From JBDREC01 sp043820105 [NCBI: Pseudomonadota bacterium] (GTDB lineage Bacteria; Bdellovibrionota_F; JAHFAK01): 32,839 nucleotides of DNA. Made by a program: the position numbers and the translations under genes. Location: contig JBDREC010000097.1 in assembly GCA_043820105.1 (NCBI GenBank), positions 1 through 32,839 on the forward strand, written 5' to 3'. How positions within the stretch are numbered: the first letter of the stretch is position 1; every line of letters begins with the position of its first letter. Below the pieces are notes generated by a model. It worked only from the letters and a program-made list of their open reading frames with translations, was not told where the DNA came from and searched no databases. Below are positions 8,415 through 16,742 of this stretch, piece by piece.

Positions 8415-8708
8415 ATGACTGAAAAGATTTATGTGGGAAACTTATCCTACACAGTAACAGATGAATCACTTGAAGAACTTTTTTCACAATGTGGAAAAGT
8501 TGAATCAGCAAAAGTTATCACTGATCGTGATTCTGGCAGAAGCAAAGGTTTTGGGTTTGTAGAAATGTCATCAAGCCAAGAAGCAGCAGCTGCAATCGAA
8601 AAATTTAATGGTACAGAATTCGATAATCGTGAGATTAAAGTTTCTGAAGCTAAGCCAAAAAGCGACAACCGCAGAGGCGGCGGCGGCGGATTTCGTTCAA
8701 GATATTAG
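8415..8708 (+). CDS. RRM-domain RNA-binding protein (bacterial glycine-rich Rbp type)
   Basis: This 97-residue single-RRM protein has RNP2 (IYVGNL, residues 5-10) and RNP1 (KGFGFVEM, about 44-51), followed by a short basic RRGGGGGFRSRY tail. This is the build of bacterial Rbp proteins that bind single-stranded RNA and are often cold-inducible RNA chaperones. AGGAG lies nine bases before the start. The 5' leader contains a TGCTGCA/TGCAGCA inverted repeat (about 8350-8394) that could fold the untranslated region. The gene is monocistronic, ending in a strong intrinsic terminator. Confidence 0.95.
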   Translation: MTEKIYVGNLSYTVTDESLEELFSQCGKVESAKVITDRDSGRSKGFGFVEMSSSQEAAAAIEKFNGTEFDNREIKVSEAKPKSDNRRGGGGGFRSRY

Positions 8709-8730
8709 TTTATATTGAATTTGAAAATTA

Positions 8731-8767
8731 AAAAAAGGCGCTCATTTATTTGAGTGCCTTTTTTTTG
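8731..8767 (+). terminator. Intrinsic terminator after the RRM gene
   Basis: Stem GGCGCTCA (8738-8745) / TGAGTGCC (8752-8759) with a 6-nt loop is flanked by an A-run before and eight T residues after (8760-8767). The flanking A and T runs make it potentially bidirectional. Confidence 0.92.
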
Positions 8768-8801
8768 GCCTTTTTTCTCTACTCTAAATCCAATAACATT
8801 T

Positions 8802-8961
8802 TTCTCTGTGTCTCTGTGACCCTGTGGTTCTTTTTCATTTCCATTTGATCAATCTGTCCGCAGATACCTAAACTCATTAAATTATAAAATAATGATCTAT
8901 AAGATGAATAATTTATGATTTTTTCATTTTTTTTAAACACAGAGACACAGGGGCACAGAGA
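8802..8961. repeat. Inverted pair of CACAGAG-type repeats
   Basis: A CTCTGTGTCTCTGTGACC phrase at about 8802-8826 and its inverted relative ACACAGAGACACAGGGGC at about 8936-8957 flank some 110 bases of AT-rich DNA that contain no gene. A third copy lies at 669-695. The pair sits downstream of the large molybdoenzyme gene. Confidence 0.65.
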
Positions 8962-8973
8962 TAAGATGAAGGT

Positions 8974-11307
8974 TTATTTTAAAAGGTTCAAACAGATCTT
9001 TTCAGCTGTTATAGGCATTGTTTTGATTCTTATGCCCAATGCATCTTCAACTGCATTAGCAATAACAGGAGCAGAAGGAATCATTGTGTGTTCTCCAACA
9101 CCACGGGCTCCAAAAGGACCATCAGGTTGGGGTGTTTCAATGATAATTGGTACAATTTTTTCAGGGATGTCGAGGGCAGTTGGAATTTTATAATCAGTAA
9201 AATTTGGATTAAGCATTTTTCCTTTATCATCAAAACGCATGTCTTCAAATAAAACTGTAGCAAGACCTTGAACTATTCCTCCAACAATTTGACCTTTAAC
9301 TAGATCTGGATTAATCGCACATCCAGCGTCCACTGCTAAAACAACCTTTAAAACATCAAGTTTTCCAGTCCTTTTATCAATTTCAACGGTTGCAGCACTT
9401 GCTCCAACAGTATAATGTACATTTGGCTTTCCACCCTGGCTTGTTTCTGGATCAGATAGAGCAGAGGCAAATTCTGGTATAAAGCTACCAGTACCCATTA
9501 TTGGTCCACCTTTATACTGACCTGTATCAGTCATAATACCATTTATAACAAAGTCTTTTAAGGGAAGTTCAAAACCCGGATTTGTTGTGCACTTAACCTT
9601 TTCATCTTCTAAATATAAGGTATCTTTTTCAAGACACATTACTTTGTGTACAACATCAAATATTCTATCTTTTGCCTCAAGTGCTGCCCTTTTAACAGCA
9701 TTACCACAACCCCATGTAACATGAGAACCAACTGTTTGCCACTCATAAGCATTTCTATCCGTGTCTGGAGTTTCGACCCTAATTTTTTCAACAGGAATAT
9801 CCAAGACCTCAGCAGCGATTTGAGCCATAACAGTTAGATAGCCTTGCCCTATTTCCATACCAGCGACTGTAATATTTATAGAAGCATCTTCATTGAATTT
9901 TAAAAAGGCACAACTTCCAGCGTTAGGCGGCATTGCAGGAGCTTTCCAAAATAGAGAAAAACCTTTTCCTATTGCCTTGTTTGGATCTTTTGATTTTTCT
10001 TTTTTGCCCCATTCAATTTCTTTTTCGACTTTTTCAATGGCTTCGGCTAGGCCGCATGGATTCATTTTAGCACCGTATGCTAAAATATCCCCACCTTTTA
10101 TAGCATTGATCTTTCTAAACTTAACAGGATCCATTCCAATTTTATCAGCCACACGATTAATGTGAGACTCTAGACCAAAGTGAAATTCTGAATAGCCAAA
10201 ACCTCTATAAGGCCCACCAGGAGGTAAGTTTGTATAAATACAAAGCGAGTCAATAGAAACATTATCAACTTTATATGCGCCTGTAGCTGACAAGCCACCT
10301 GCATTAACAACATTGGCACCATATTCCACATAAGCCCCAGCGTCCCAGTAAAGATCATGTTGCAGAGCTGTTATTTCTCCTGTTTTTTTAACGCCAATTT
10401 TAATTTTAGCTAAAACACCTTGGCGCTGATAAGTATTATAAAATTCTTGTTCGCGAGACCATTTTACTTTTACTGGATGTCCTTTTACAGTGGTAGCAAG
10501 GGCTGCTCCTAAAATTTCCATAGAAACCCCAGCTTTTCCTCCAAATCCACCTCCAACATAAGGAGTGATTACTCTGATATCTTTATGAGTAAAACCAAGG
10601 GGAGCTAAAGTTTCAGCAAACAAATTTCTTTGAGTAAATGGTGACTGTGAAGCTGACCACAATGTAAGCCTTCCTGCGTGATCATTAAGACCAACTATCA
10701 CATGCGGTTCAATAGCACAATGAGCATATCTTGGAACCTCATAAATATCTTCCAAAACAAAATCAGCTTCTTTAAATCCTTTTGTAACATCACCTTTTTT
10801 AGTTTTTCTATGATGAGCAACATTTGATTTTCCGGTCGGAAAAAACCAGGGAACATGTTCATAATTTTCCAGATCAGGATGAATTAAACCAGTTTCTTTT
10901 TTGATAGCTTCCATCTGATTTAAAACAGGTTTTAAAACTTCATATTTAACTTCAACAAGTTTAGCTGCTTTTTTAGCAATAGCAGGAGTTTTTGCTATAA
11001 CTGCTGCTACTTGTTCACCAACAAAACGAACCCTATCTTGAGCAAAAATATATCTGTCTTTCATATACAGACCAAATTTATAAGGAAAGTCCTTGCCTGT
11101 AATAACCTTAACAACACCCTCAACCTTTGAAGCCTTGCTAGTATCGATCCCTTTAATAATCGCATTAGCGTGTGGACTTTCAACAATATGAGCATGCAAA
11201 AGATTTGGCCCAAAATTTATATCATCAACATACTGGGCAACCCCTGTAATTTTTTCAAGCCCATCAATTCGTTCTGGCGACTTTCCAACATGTTTGAATT
11301 TTGTCAT
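8974..11307 (-). CDS. Xanthine dehydrogenase-family molybdenum hydroxylase, Mo-cofactor subunit
   Basis: This 777-residue catalytic subunit of a three-subunit molybdenum hydroxylase inserts water-derived oxygen next to a ring nitrogen or carbonyl carbon of its substrate. The N-terminal a/b-hammerhead domain (about 15-120) is followed by the large Mo-binding region. Visible landmarks are GGGFGGK (252-258), PYRGFG (366-371, carrying the Arg that lines the active site in this family), GMEIGQG and GARGVGE near the C-terminus, with the catalytic base Glu at about 739. The start overlaps the 2Fe-2S subunit stop by ATGA and has AGGAGGTG ahead. It is the last gene of the operon. The substrate cannot be read from sequence; PYRGFG rather than the classical xanthine dehydrogenase environment leaves purines, nicotinate-like or other N-heterocycles open. 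Confidence 0.93.
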   Translation of the reverse strand: MTKFKHVGKSPERIDGLEKITGVAQYVDDINFGPNLLHAHIVESPHANAIIKGIDTSKASKVEGVVKVITGKDFPYKFGLYMKDRYIFAQDRVRFVGEQVAAVIAKTPAIAKKAAKLVEVKYEVLKPVLNQMEAIKKETGLIHPDLENYEHVPWFFPTGKSNVAHHRKTKKGDVTKGFKEADFVLEDIYEVPRYAHCAIEPHVIVGLNDHAGRLTLWSASQSPFTQRNLFAETLAPLGFTHKDIRVITPYVGGGFGGKAGVSMEILGAALATTVKGHPVKVKWSREQEFYNTYQRQGVLAKIKIGVKKTGEITALQHDLYWDAGAYVEYGANVVNAGGLSATGAYKVDNVSIDSLCIYTNLPPGGPYRGFGYSEFHFGLESHINRVADKIGMDPVKFRKINAIKGGDILAYGAKMNPCGLAEAIEKVEKEIEWGKKEKSKDPNKAIGKGFSLFWKAPAMPPNAGSCAFLKFNEDASINITVAGMEIGQGYLTVMAQIAAEVLDIPVEKIRVETPDTDRNAYEWQTVGSHVTWGCGNAVKRAALEAKDRIFDVVHKVMCLEKDTLYLEDEKVKCTTNPGFELPLKDFVINGIMTDTGQYKGGPIMGTGSFIPEFASALSDPETSQGGKPNVHYTVGASAATVEIDKRTGKLDVLKVVLAVDAGCAINPDLVKGQIVGGIVQGLATVLFEDMRFDDKGKMLNPNFTDYKIPTALDIPEKIVPIIIETPQPDGPFGARGVGEHTMIPSAPVIANAVEDALGIRIKTMPITAEKICLNLLK

Positions 11308-11759
11308 TTCACCACCTCCTTAATCGCCTTAATAATTTGCTCATAACCTGTGCATCTACACAAGTTGCCAGCAATAGCTTCTTTTATATCTTCTTCTGAT
11401 GGTTTTTTATTTTCTTTTAATAGTTCAGTAGCAGACAGCACTATTCCAGGAGCACAAAATCCACATTGAAAAGAATTGTTTTTTAAAAATGATTTTTGAA
11501 GCTTTGATAGTTTTGCCTTATTCAGTCCTTCTACTGTAACAATTTCCTGACCATCTACTTCAATTGCCAATATAAGACAGCTTCTTGCAGTTTTTCCATT
11601 TAGTAAAATTGTACATGTACCGCAATCACCTCTTTCGCAACCTGATTTTGGACTCTTTACGCCAAGCTTTTCTCTAATTACATCAAGAAGTATTTCATTT
11701 GCTTCAACATCAGCAGAAAACTTTTCGCCATTTAGTTTAATATTAATTGTTTTTTTCAC
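11304..11759 (-). CDS. Molybdenum hydroxylase 2Fe-2S subunit
   Basis: The 151-residue electron-transfer subunit carries two [2Fe-2S] clusters. The ferredoxin-like N-terminal cluster has Cys in SGCERGDCGTC and in ARSC. The helical C-terminal domain has Cys in QCGFC and LCRC. The GTG at 11759 is taken as the start because GGGAGGTGG lies just ahead and it creates a GTGA overlap with the stop of the FAD gene. An ATG at 11777 in frame has no such site. It passes electrons from the Mo subunit to the FAD subunit. Translational coupling with both neighbours supports equal production of the three subunits. Confidence 0.95.
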   Translation of the reverse strand: MKKTINIKLNGEKFSADVEANEILLDVIREKLGVKSPKSGCERGDCGTCTILLNGKTARSCLILAIEVDGQEIVTVEGLNKAKLSKLQKSFLKNNSFQCGFCAPGIVLSATELLKENKKPSEEDIKEAIAGNLCRCTGYEQIIKAIKEVVK

Positions 11760-12604
11760 TTTCCACCTCCCAAACATGCATCTTCAAACATAACTCCAAT
11801 CATATGACTTCTATATTCTTTAGAAGAACGAATATCAGTAATAGGTGAAATTTCTTTAAGCAAAACATCTTTTGCCTCACTAATAAGTTTTTTATTAAGA
11901 GTTTTATTTCTTAATTTATCTTCTGTTTTTAAAGCCCTAAAAGGAACAGGGCCAACAGCTCCACAAGCAAGCTTATATTCCTTATTATTTAAAGCTAGAA
12001 AGGCAACAGAAGCTTGAGCAAGGTCTTCGCCTTTATATCTGCCTAGTTTATGATATGAGCCATAGCTTGCATTTTTTGACAATGGAATTTCTATACCCAC
12101 AACAATTTCATCACTTTTTAAACAAGACTTTTTAGGTCCAGCAAACCATTTGTTAATGTCTACTACTCTTTCATTTTCTGAACTTTTTACTAAAACTTCC
12201 GCTTCATAAACAAGTAAAGCAGGAGCTCCATCGCAGCTTGGAACAGCAGCACAAATATTTCCAACGAGTGTTGCCCTATTCCTTAGCCCCTTAGATGCAA
12301 CAGTCTTTGAAGCTTCACAAAGAATTGGAATTTCTTTTTTAACAAGCTTTGATTGAATAAGCTGATTAAAAGTTACCAAAGCACCTATAAACAGCTTGCC
12401 ATCTCTTAATTCAATTTTATCAAGGTCTTTAATTTTTTTAATATCAATAACAGCATCACATGTAACAATATCTTCTTTTAACCATACAATCAAATCAGTA
12501 CCACCTGCTAGAATCTTTGCCTTGCCTTTATACTTATCAAGCAAAGCACAAGCTTCCTTTATTGATTTAACTTTAAAATATTCAAAATCATTTGATATTG
12601 GCAT
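11756..12604 (-). CDS. Molybdenum hydroxylase FAD-binding subunit
   Basis: The 282-residue flavoprotein of the CoxM/XdhB type accepts electrons from the iron-sulfur subunit and hands them to an external acceptor. The FAD pyrophosphate loop AGGTDL lies at about 33-38, and RATLVGNICAAVPSCD at about 107-122 corresponds to the second FAD motif. The C-terminal CO-dehydrogenase flavoprotein domain follows from about 175. No extra 4Fe-4S insertion of the HbaB/HCR type is obvious. AAGGAGCTAA precedes the start. It begins a tightly coupled FAD, Fe-S, Mo gene trio, 130 bp after the cyclase gene. That gap is filled with repeats rather than with a clear promoter. Confidence 0.94.
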   Translation of the reverse strand: MPISNDFEYFKVKSIKEACALLDKYKGKAKILAGGTDLIVWLKEDIVTCDAVIDIKKIKDLDKIELRDGKLFIGALVTFNQLIQSKLVKKEIPILCEASKTVASKGLRNRATLVGNICAAVPSCDGAPALLVYEAEVLVKSSENERVVDINKWFAGPKKSCLKSDEIVVGIEIPLSKNASYGSYHKLGRYKGEDLAQASVAFLALNNKEYKLACGAVGPVPFRALKTEDKLRNKTLNKKLISEAKDVLLKEISPITDIRSSKEYRSHMIGVMFEDACLGGGK

Positions 12605-12626
12605 TTTTATTAGCTCCTTAAAATAT

Positions 12627-12737
12627 GTGTACAGCGTACAAAGTACGGTCTAAACATTTAACTATCTATTTTACACTTTGGATCCTGAAACAAGTTCAGG
12701 ATGACCTCCTGAACTTACCACTTACCACTTACCACTA
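12627..12737. repeat. Repeat cluster between cyclase and FAD subunit genes
   Basis: Three phrases lie here. GTGTACAGCGTAC plus AAAGTACGG spans 12627-12650. A hairpin TCCTGAA/TTCAGGA lies in 12680-12705, identical over 26 bases with 17618-17643. Tandem ACTTACC units run at 12714-12737 and overlap the end of the cyclase gene. The hairpin has no T-run, so it is not a convincing terminator. Confidence 0.75.
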
Positions 12738-13556
12738 ATCTTCTGGTGGTGTAAAAGCCACAACCCTGCACATACTTGATTCCAGCTCAATTCCTCTTAA
12801 TGGAAATAAGCCTATCCATACTCTTTTATTGCTAACTTCATTAAGCTCACCACCTAAGTTTTCAGCATGAACAAGTTTCTTTGGAAAAAGCTTAAGATGC
12901 ATTACTTGATAGTAAATCTCTTGTGGAAAAAGTTCATCCCAACCTTTGCCATATTTATCTTTAATTTTTGCTTCACAATCTGCAAAAGCAGCAGGATGCC
13001 AAGATCTAATAATTGTGTTCATTGGATGATCAGCGCTTCCACAGTCAACACCTATCCATTTTAATTTCATATCAAGAGCCCATTTATGAAATTCTGGATC
13101 TGGTCCTGGATGCCTTACAAAATATCTAAGTTCGTCAGATTCTTCCTGATCCCAACCATATCTGTTATACCCAGTATTAATAATTAAAATATCACCTTTT
13201 TTAACTTCAACTTTATCCATAATCATTTCAGGTGAATATAAATCATAATCACCGACTTGATCTGAAATATCTGCAACAGCTGCCTGACCTATCCATTCAT
13301 GCAAAGGAACATCTCCAATTGTTCTTCCATTGGCATGAAAGTGAATTTCGCCGTCTATGTGTGTTCCAACATGGTTACTAGTTGTAACGATTTGACCATT
13401 AGCCCCTTGTCCCATATGAGCACCAGCTAATCTTTTAAAATATTGCAGACCAAGTGGCATATAGCTTGGCCATGGGGGAGTGTGTATTGATAATCTTTGA
13501 GTTAAATCAAAAACTTTCATATTATCCATAAATTTAAAGAATTCATTGTTGTCCAT
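12735..13556 (-). CDS. Cyclase-family metal-dependent hydrolase (kynurenine formamidase / isatin hydrolase-like)
   Basis: The 273-residue enzyme carries the family signature H-x-G-T-H-x-D-x3-H (HVGTHIDGEIH, about residues 62-72). Its His and Asp residues bind the divalent metal that activates water to cut an amide or cyclic amide bond. Family members include kynurenine formamidase and isatin hydrolase. A second conserved patch is KWIGVDCGSADHPMNT. The length is typical. AAAGGAG sets the start. It lies between an oxamate-carbamoyltransferase subunit gene (23 bp gap) and the molybdenum hydroxylase. A step hydrolysing the ring or an imide after hydroxylation is therefore a reasonable inference. 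The precise substrate is not deducible. Confidence 0.88.
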   Translation of the reverse strand: MDNNEFFKFMDNMKVFDLTQRLSIHTPPWPSYMPLGLQYFKRLAGAHMGQGANGQIVTTSNHVGTHIDGEIHFHANGRTIGDVPLHEWIGQAAVADISDQVGDYDLYSPEMIMDKVEVKKGDILIINTGYNRYGWDQEESDELRYFVRHPGPDPEFHKWALDMKLKWIGVDCGSADHPMNTIIRSWHPAAFADCEAKIKDKYGKGWDELFPQEIYYQVMHLKLFPKKLVHAENLGGELNEVSNKRVWIGLFPLRGIELESSMCRVVAFTPPED

Positions 13557-13579
13557 TTAGTACTCCTTTGTTTTTATTT

Positions 13580-14983
13580 CTATTGCAAAGACTCTGCAAA
13601 GCCTTTAATTGCTTCTATAAATGGTTCAACTGATGCATTTAAAACACCAGCTCCTACTTGCCCTATTCCTGGTTCTTTGTGAGCTACTCCTGTGTCAATA
13701 AAGGGCAGAATATTTTTTTCAATAACTTTTATAAGATCAATTCCAGTTGGGGTTCCTCTGAAATTTAAATATGGTATTTGATAAACATTATTTTCAGCTT
13801 CTGAGATTTCATACATTTGTTTTGTGTAAGAAATAGCATCACCTGTTGAGCCGCCTACAAATTGAACTATTGCAGGACTTGCAGCTATTGCAAAGCCTCC
13901 AAGCCCAGCAGTTTCTGTTATTGAACTGTCGCCAATGTCCGGATTTGCATCTTCTTTTGTAAAGCCAGGAAAAAAGAGTGCGTCTGGAACCAAAGCAGGT
14001 CCAGTGAACCATTTTTTATCAGTACCTGCTATTTGAATGCCAAAATCTGTTCCATTTCTACTCATTACAGTTAGAATTGAAGAGTTTTTGACTTTTCTAG
14101 CAGGATCTAAAACTGATTTGCATGCTGGCATTGATAAATTTAAGAAGAAATGATCATTGTTGTTTATAAAATCTAAAACTTTTTCGCAGGTTTCTTTGTC
14201 AGCACAGGTCTTAACAATTGCTGGAGCAAGTGTCCTGTAAAGCAAAGACGTAGCAGCCCTATTTCTATTGTGAACTTCATCTCCCATATGAAGAGCCTGA
14301 GCAATGATGTTTTTTAAATCAATTTTACCAAGGATTTCAATCGCTGTTTTTAATGTTGGATAAAGATAATTTTTCATCCAATTCAGTCTTTCTATAACAT
14401 CATCACTATATGCACCATATCTTAAAACTTTTCCAAGGCCTTCATTCATTGTACAATAAGTAAAATTTCCATATTCTTCATTCTTTAAAATAAAAACAGG
14501 CATTGATGCAGAAACTATTCCTGCCATTGGCCCAACAGAACTATGCTCGTGACAAGGAGCGTATTCAATTTCATTTGAAGAGGCGAGTTTTTCAGCTTCT
14601 TTATCATTGCTTGCCAATCCTTCATATTTTAAGGCACCAATTATTGCACCTCTCATTGGTCCACACATTCTATCCCATGTTATTGGGGGTCCAGCGTGAA
14701 GGATAAGATTTTTTTTCATCCCGGGAATAACATTTATAGCAAGGTCCATTCCAACTAAGTATGGTTTTCCATTTAAAATAATATCACAAGCTTCTTTATT
14801 AGCCTTTTTTATCTTATCTTTATTCTTATTAATTTTACTCAAAATCATAGGATCAACATCAATACCAGGTTTCCAATCAACTTGTACTGATTCAACACCC
14901 TCGTTATCCAAAGTTTCTTTGAAAGATTTTAATCCAACATTGATAACCTTTAGTTCTTTTTTAAAAAGTTCATTTATAGACAT
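13580..14983 (-). CDS. allG: DUF1116 protein, oxamate carbamoyltransferase subunit AllG-like (YlbE/YahG family)
   Basis: This 467-residue DUF1116 member is recognised from blocks such as HAGPPITWDRMCGPMRGAI, CHEHSSVGPMAGI and HMGDEVHNRNRAATSLL. In E. coli the AllF-AllG-AllH complex catalyses phosphorolysis of oxalurate to oxamate and carbamoyl phosphate at the end of anaerobic allantoin breakdown. All three subunits occur here in the same operon. It is somewhat longer than E. coli YlbE. No Fe-S or membrane feature is seen. It lies 127 bp after fdrA, with an AT-rich palindrome between, and 23 bp before the cyclase gene. The carbamoyl donor may differ from oxalurate because the rest of the allantoin pathway is absent from the window. 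Confidence 0.9.
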   Translation of the reverse strand: MSINELFKKELKVINVGLKSFKETLDNEGVESVQVDWKPGIDVDPMILSKINKNKDKIKKANKEACDIILNGKPYLVGMDLAINVIPGMKKNLILHAGPPITWDRMCGPMRGAIIGALKYEGLASNDKEAEKLASSNEIEYAPCHEHSSVGPMAGIVSASMPVFILKNEEYGNFTYCTMNEGLGKVLRYGAYSDDVIERLNWMKNYLYPTLKTAIEILGKIDLKNIIAQALHMGDEVHNRNRAATSLLYRTLAPAIVKTCADKETCEKVLDFINNNDHFFLNLSMPACKSVLDPARKVKNSSILTVMSRNGTDFGIQIAGTDKKWFTGPALVPDALFFPGFTKEDANPDIGDSSITETAGLGGFAIAASPAIVQFVGGSTGDAISYTKQMYEISEAENNVYQIPYLNFRGTPTGIDLIKVIEKNILPFIDTGVAHKEPGIGQVGAGVLNASVEPFIEAIKGFAESLQ

Positions 14984-15010
14984 TTATTTCTCCTTTTATG
15001 TTTTCTTCTC

Positions 15011-15097
15011 ATTAATTATTAATTATTAATTGTTAATTACTAATTATTTTACGTTTTCAAATAATTAATAACCAATAATTAATAATTAATAATTAAT
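15011..15097. repeat. Long AT-rich palindrome between fdrA and allG
   Basis: Arms of 38 bases (15011-15048 and 15060-15097) match at 34 positions and surround an 11-base loop, TTACGTTTTCA. The arms are built from ATTAATT/TTAATTA words. Transcribed, it forms a long A-U hairpin inside the operon. A related palindrome lies on the other side of fdrA at 16658-16742. Confidence 0.85.
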
Positions 15098-15110
15098 TTT
15101 GGAGCTTTAA

Positions 15111-16646
15111 CTAAGCAACCACTTCAAGACTAAACTCAACAGCTGCAGCATTCGACGGCAGAACAACAACTCCGAGCTCCTCCAAAGCATTTTTCACAAG
15201 GCTTCTATTCTGTGGATCTTTATCTGTTCCTGTTATTGAGCAAATAACTGGAACTTGACCAAGGGCTTCTTTTAGTACATCCTTTAATTCATCAATAGGA
15301 TTCATATTTGAACCATAACCTAAGACAACATCAAGCAAGATCAGAGCTGTTTCAGGGTCTTTCGCTTCTTCTAAAATTCTTTTATTTCTTAAGGTAAAAT
15401 CAATCATTGGATGAGGTCTGCCAACCGTAAATTCATCTTCTCCAAGATCAATAATTGTGTGGGCTACACTTTTCATTGAGTCTTCAAGTTGATTTAAACC
15501 TGGTAGCGGTGCATTAGAATAAATTTCATTTAATTTAGTTTTGCAAATAAGTTGAGCTTCTGTACAAAATGTGCCGCCTGCGAACAAGCCTCTTATATAT
15601 TTTTGCTGATCATTTAATTTCTCTTTAAAAACTATGGCCTTGGTTTTTATTTCAATACTTCTTGCACTAAGATTATCTTTTAATTTTATTGGATTCACTT
15701 CTTTTGAATAACAGACAGCGGCCATTGCGGCCTCTTCTAAGGTTTCAGCTTCATACACTTTATTGCCCTTTAGAAGACCTTTTGGAGCAGATAAAAATAT
15801 TGAAACAATTGGCTTTTCTGTATTTTCAAGTTCTAAAGCAATCTTTTTAATAACATCTTCATATGGAGGTTTTGATACAAGTAAAATTACTTTTGTATTT
15901 TCATCATCAATTAAAGCCTTTATGCTTTGAATAAACATAAGACCAGAAACTTCCTTTTTAACATCACGGCCGCCAGTTCCGATTGCTTGAGATATTCCAC
16001 AACCATTATTTGAAACAATTGTAGTCACTTCTTGCAAACCTGTTCCAGCTGCTGCTACAACACCAATATCCCCTCTATTTACAACATTTGCAAAAGCTAA
16101 TGGGATGCCATTTATAATAGCTGTTCCACAATCAGGTCCCATTACTAAAAGCCCTTTTTTGTTTGCGTATTCTTTTAATTCAACTTCTTGCTCTATGCTA
16201 ATATTATCTGAAAATAGCATAACATGCAGATTGTTTTGAAGTGCTTTCATTGCCTCAATAAAGGCGTATTTTCCAGCAACTGAAATCATGACCATATTTG
16301 CATCTTTCATTTGCCCTAGAGCGCCATCTATGCTTTTTGGAGTGAATTCCTCACCATCATCTTGGCTATCTGATTTCTTAGCTAAAATTTCATCTGCTTT
16401 TAAAAAAGCAGCTTCTAAAACCTTATCATTATCTGACTTAACGGCAATTAAAAGATCAGAATCCTTTGCGTCTTTGAAGTAATCAACAAATAGATTCGAG
16501 TTTTTTAAGATTGATATATTTTCCTTTGTCCCCATTACAACAGCAGCATCTTCAACACCTTCAAACTCAGCAAGCTCTTTCCCAACAATCATAAGTGTTA
16601 CAGAATCAAAATAGGCTCCTTTTAGGATTTTGCCTTTTATGGTCAT
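15111..16646 (-). CDS. fdrA: FdrA/AllF-like subunit of oxamate carbamoyltransferase
   Basis: The 511-residue protein belongs to the FdrA family, which has the fold of the alpha subunit of succinyl-CoA synthetase and related NDP-forming acyl-CoA ligases. The strongest signature is the block GPDCGTAIINGIPLAFANVV followed by GTGLQEVT and AIGTGGRDVKKEV (about 165-235). The N-terminal segment MTIKGKILKGAYFDSVTLM is also typical. It is slightly shorter than E. coli FdrA. With AllG and AllH it should form the carbamoyltransferase that releases carbamoyl phosphate from a carbamoylated amide. It sits between two long AT-rich palindromes, which separate it from allH (83 bp) and allG (127 bp). CTCCT-type complementarity (AGGAGA) precedes the start. 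Confidence 0.92.
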   Translation of the reverse strand: MTIKGKILKGAYFDSVTLMIVGKELAEFEGVEDAAVVMGTKENISILKNSNLFVDYFKDAKDSDLLIAVKSDNDKVLEAAFLKADEILAKKSDSQDDGEEFTPKSIDGALGQMKDANMVMISVAGKYAFIEAMKALQNNLHVMLFSDNISIEQEVELKEYANKKGLLVMGPDCGTAIINGIPLAFANVVNRGDIGVVAAAGTGLQEVTTIVSNNGCGISQAIGTGGRDVKKEVSGLMFIQSIKALIDDENTKVILLVSKPPYEDVIKKIALELENTEKPIVSIFLSAPKGLLKGNKVYEAETLEEAAMAAVCYSKEVNPIKLKDNLSARSIEIKTKAIVFKEKLNDQQKYIRGLFAGGTFCTEAQLICKTKLNEIYSNAPLPGLNQLEDSMKSVAHTIIDLGEDEFTVGRPHPMIDFTLRNKRILEEAKDPETALILLDVVLGYGSNMNPIDELKDVLKEALGQVPVICSITGTDKDPQNRSLVKNALEELGVVVLPSNAAAVEFSLEVVA

Positions 16647-16657
16647 TATCTTCTCCT

Positions 16658-16742
16658 AATTGAAAATTAATTATTAATTGTTAATTATTGATTATTTCCC
16701 GCGTCCTTAGAATAATCAATAATTAACAATCAATTTTCAATT
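16658..16742. repeat. Long AT-rich palindrome between allH and fdrA
   Basis: The left arm, 16658-16696, and the right arm, 16711-16742, match at 31 of 32 positions if one 7-base unit in the left arm is looped out. The loop is the GC-richer TCCCGCGTCCTTAG. The right arm enters the end of allH and supplies its last codons and stop, so the repeat is part of that coding sequence. Confidence 0.85.

Noticed and set aside
8915-9193. Plus-strand open frame reaching into the end of the Mo-subunit gene
   Set aside because: It starts in translated CACAGAG repeat DNA and then reads antisense to conserved codons.
9893-10165. Plus-strand open frame inside the Mo-subunit gene
   Set aside because: It is antisense to a fully conserved coding region and its translation has no recognisable features or good start site.
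12680-12705. TCCTGAA/TTCAGGA hairpin as a transcription terminator (also at 17618-17643)
   Set aside because: There is no T-run on either side, both copies lie inside an operon, and the exact 26-base identity fits a dispersed repeat better.
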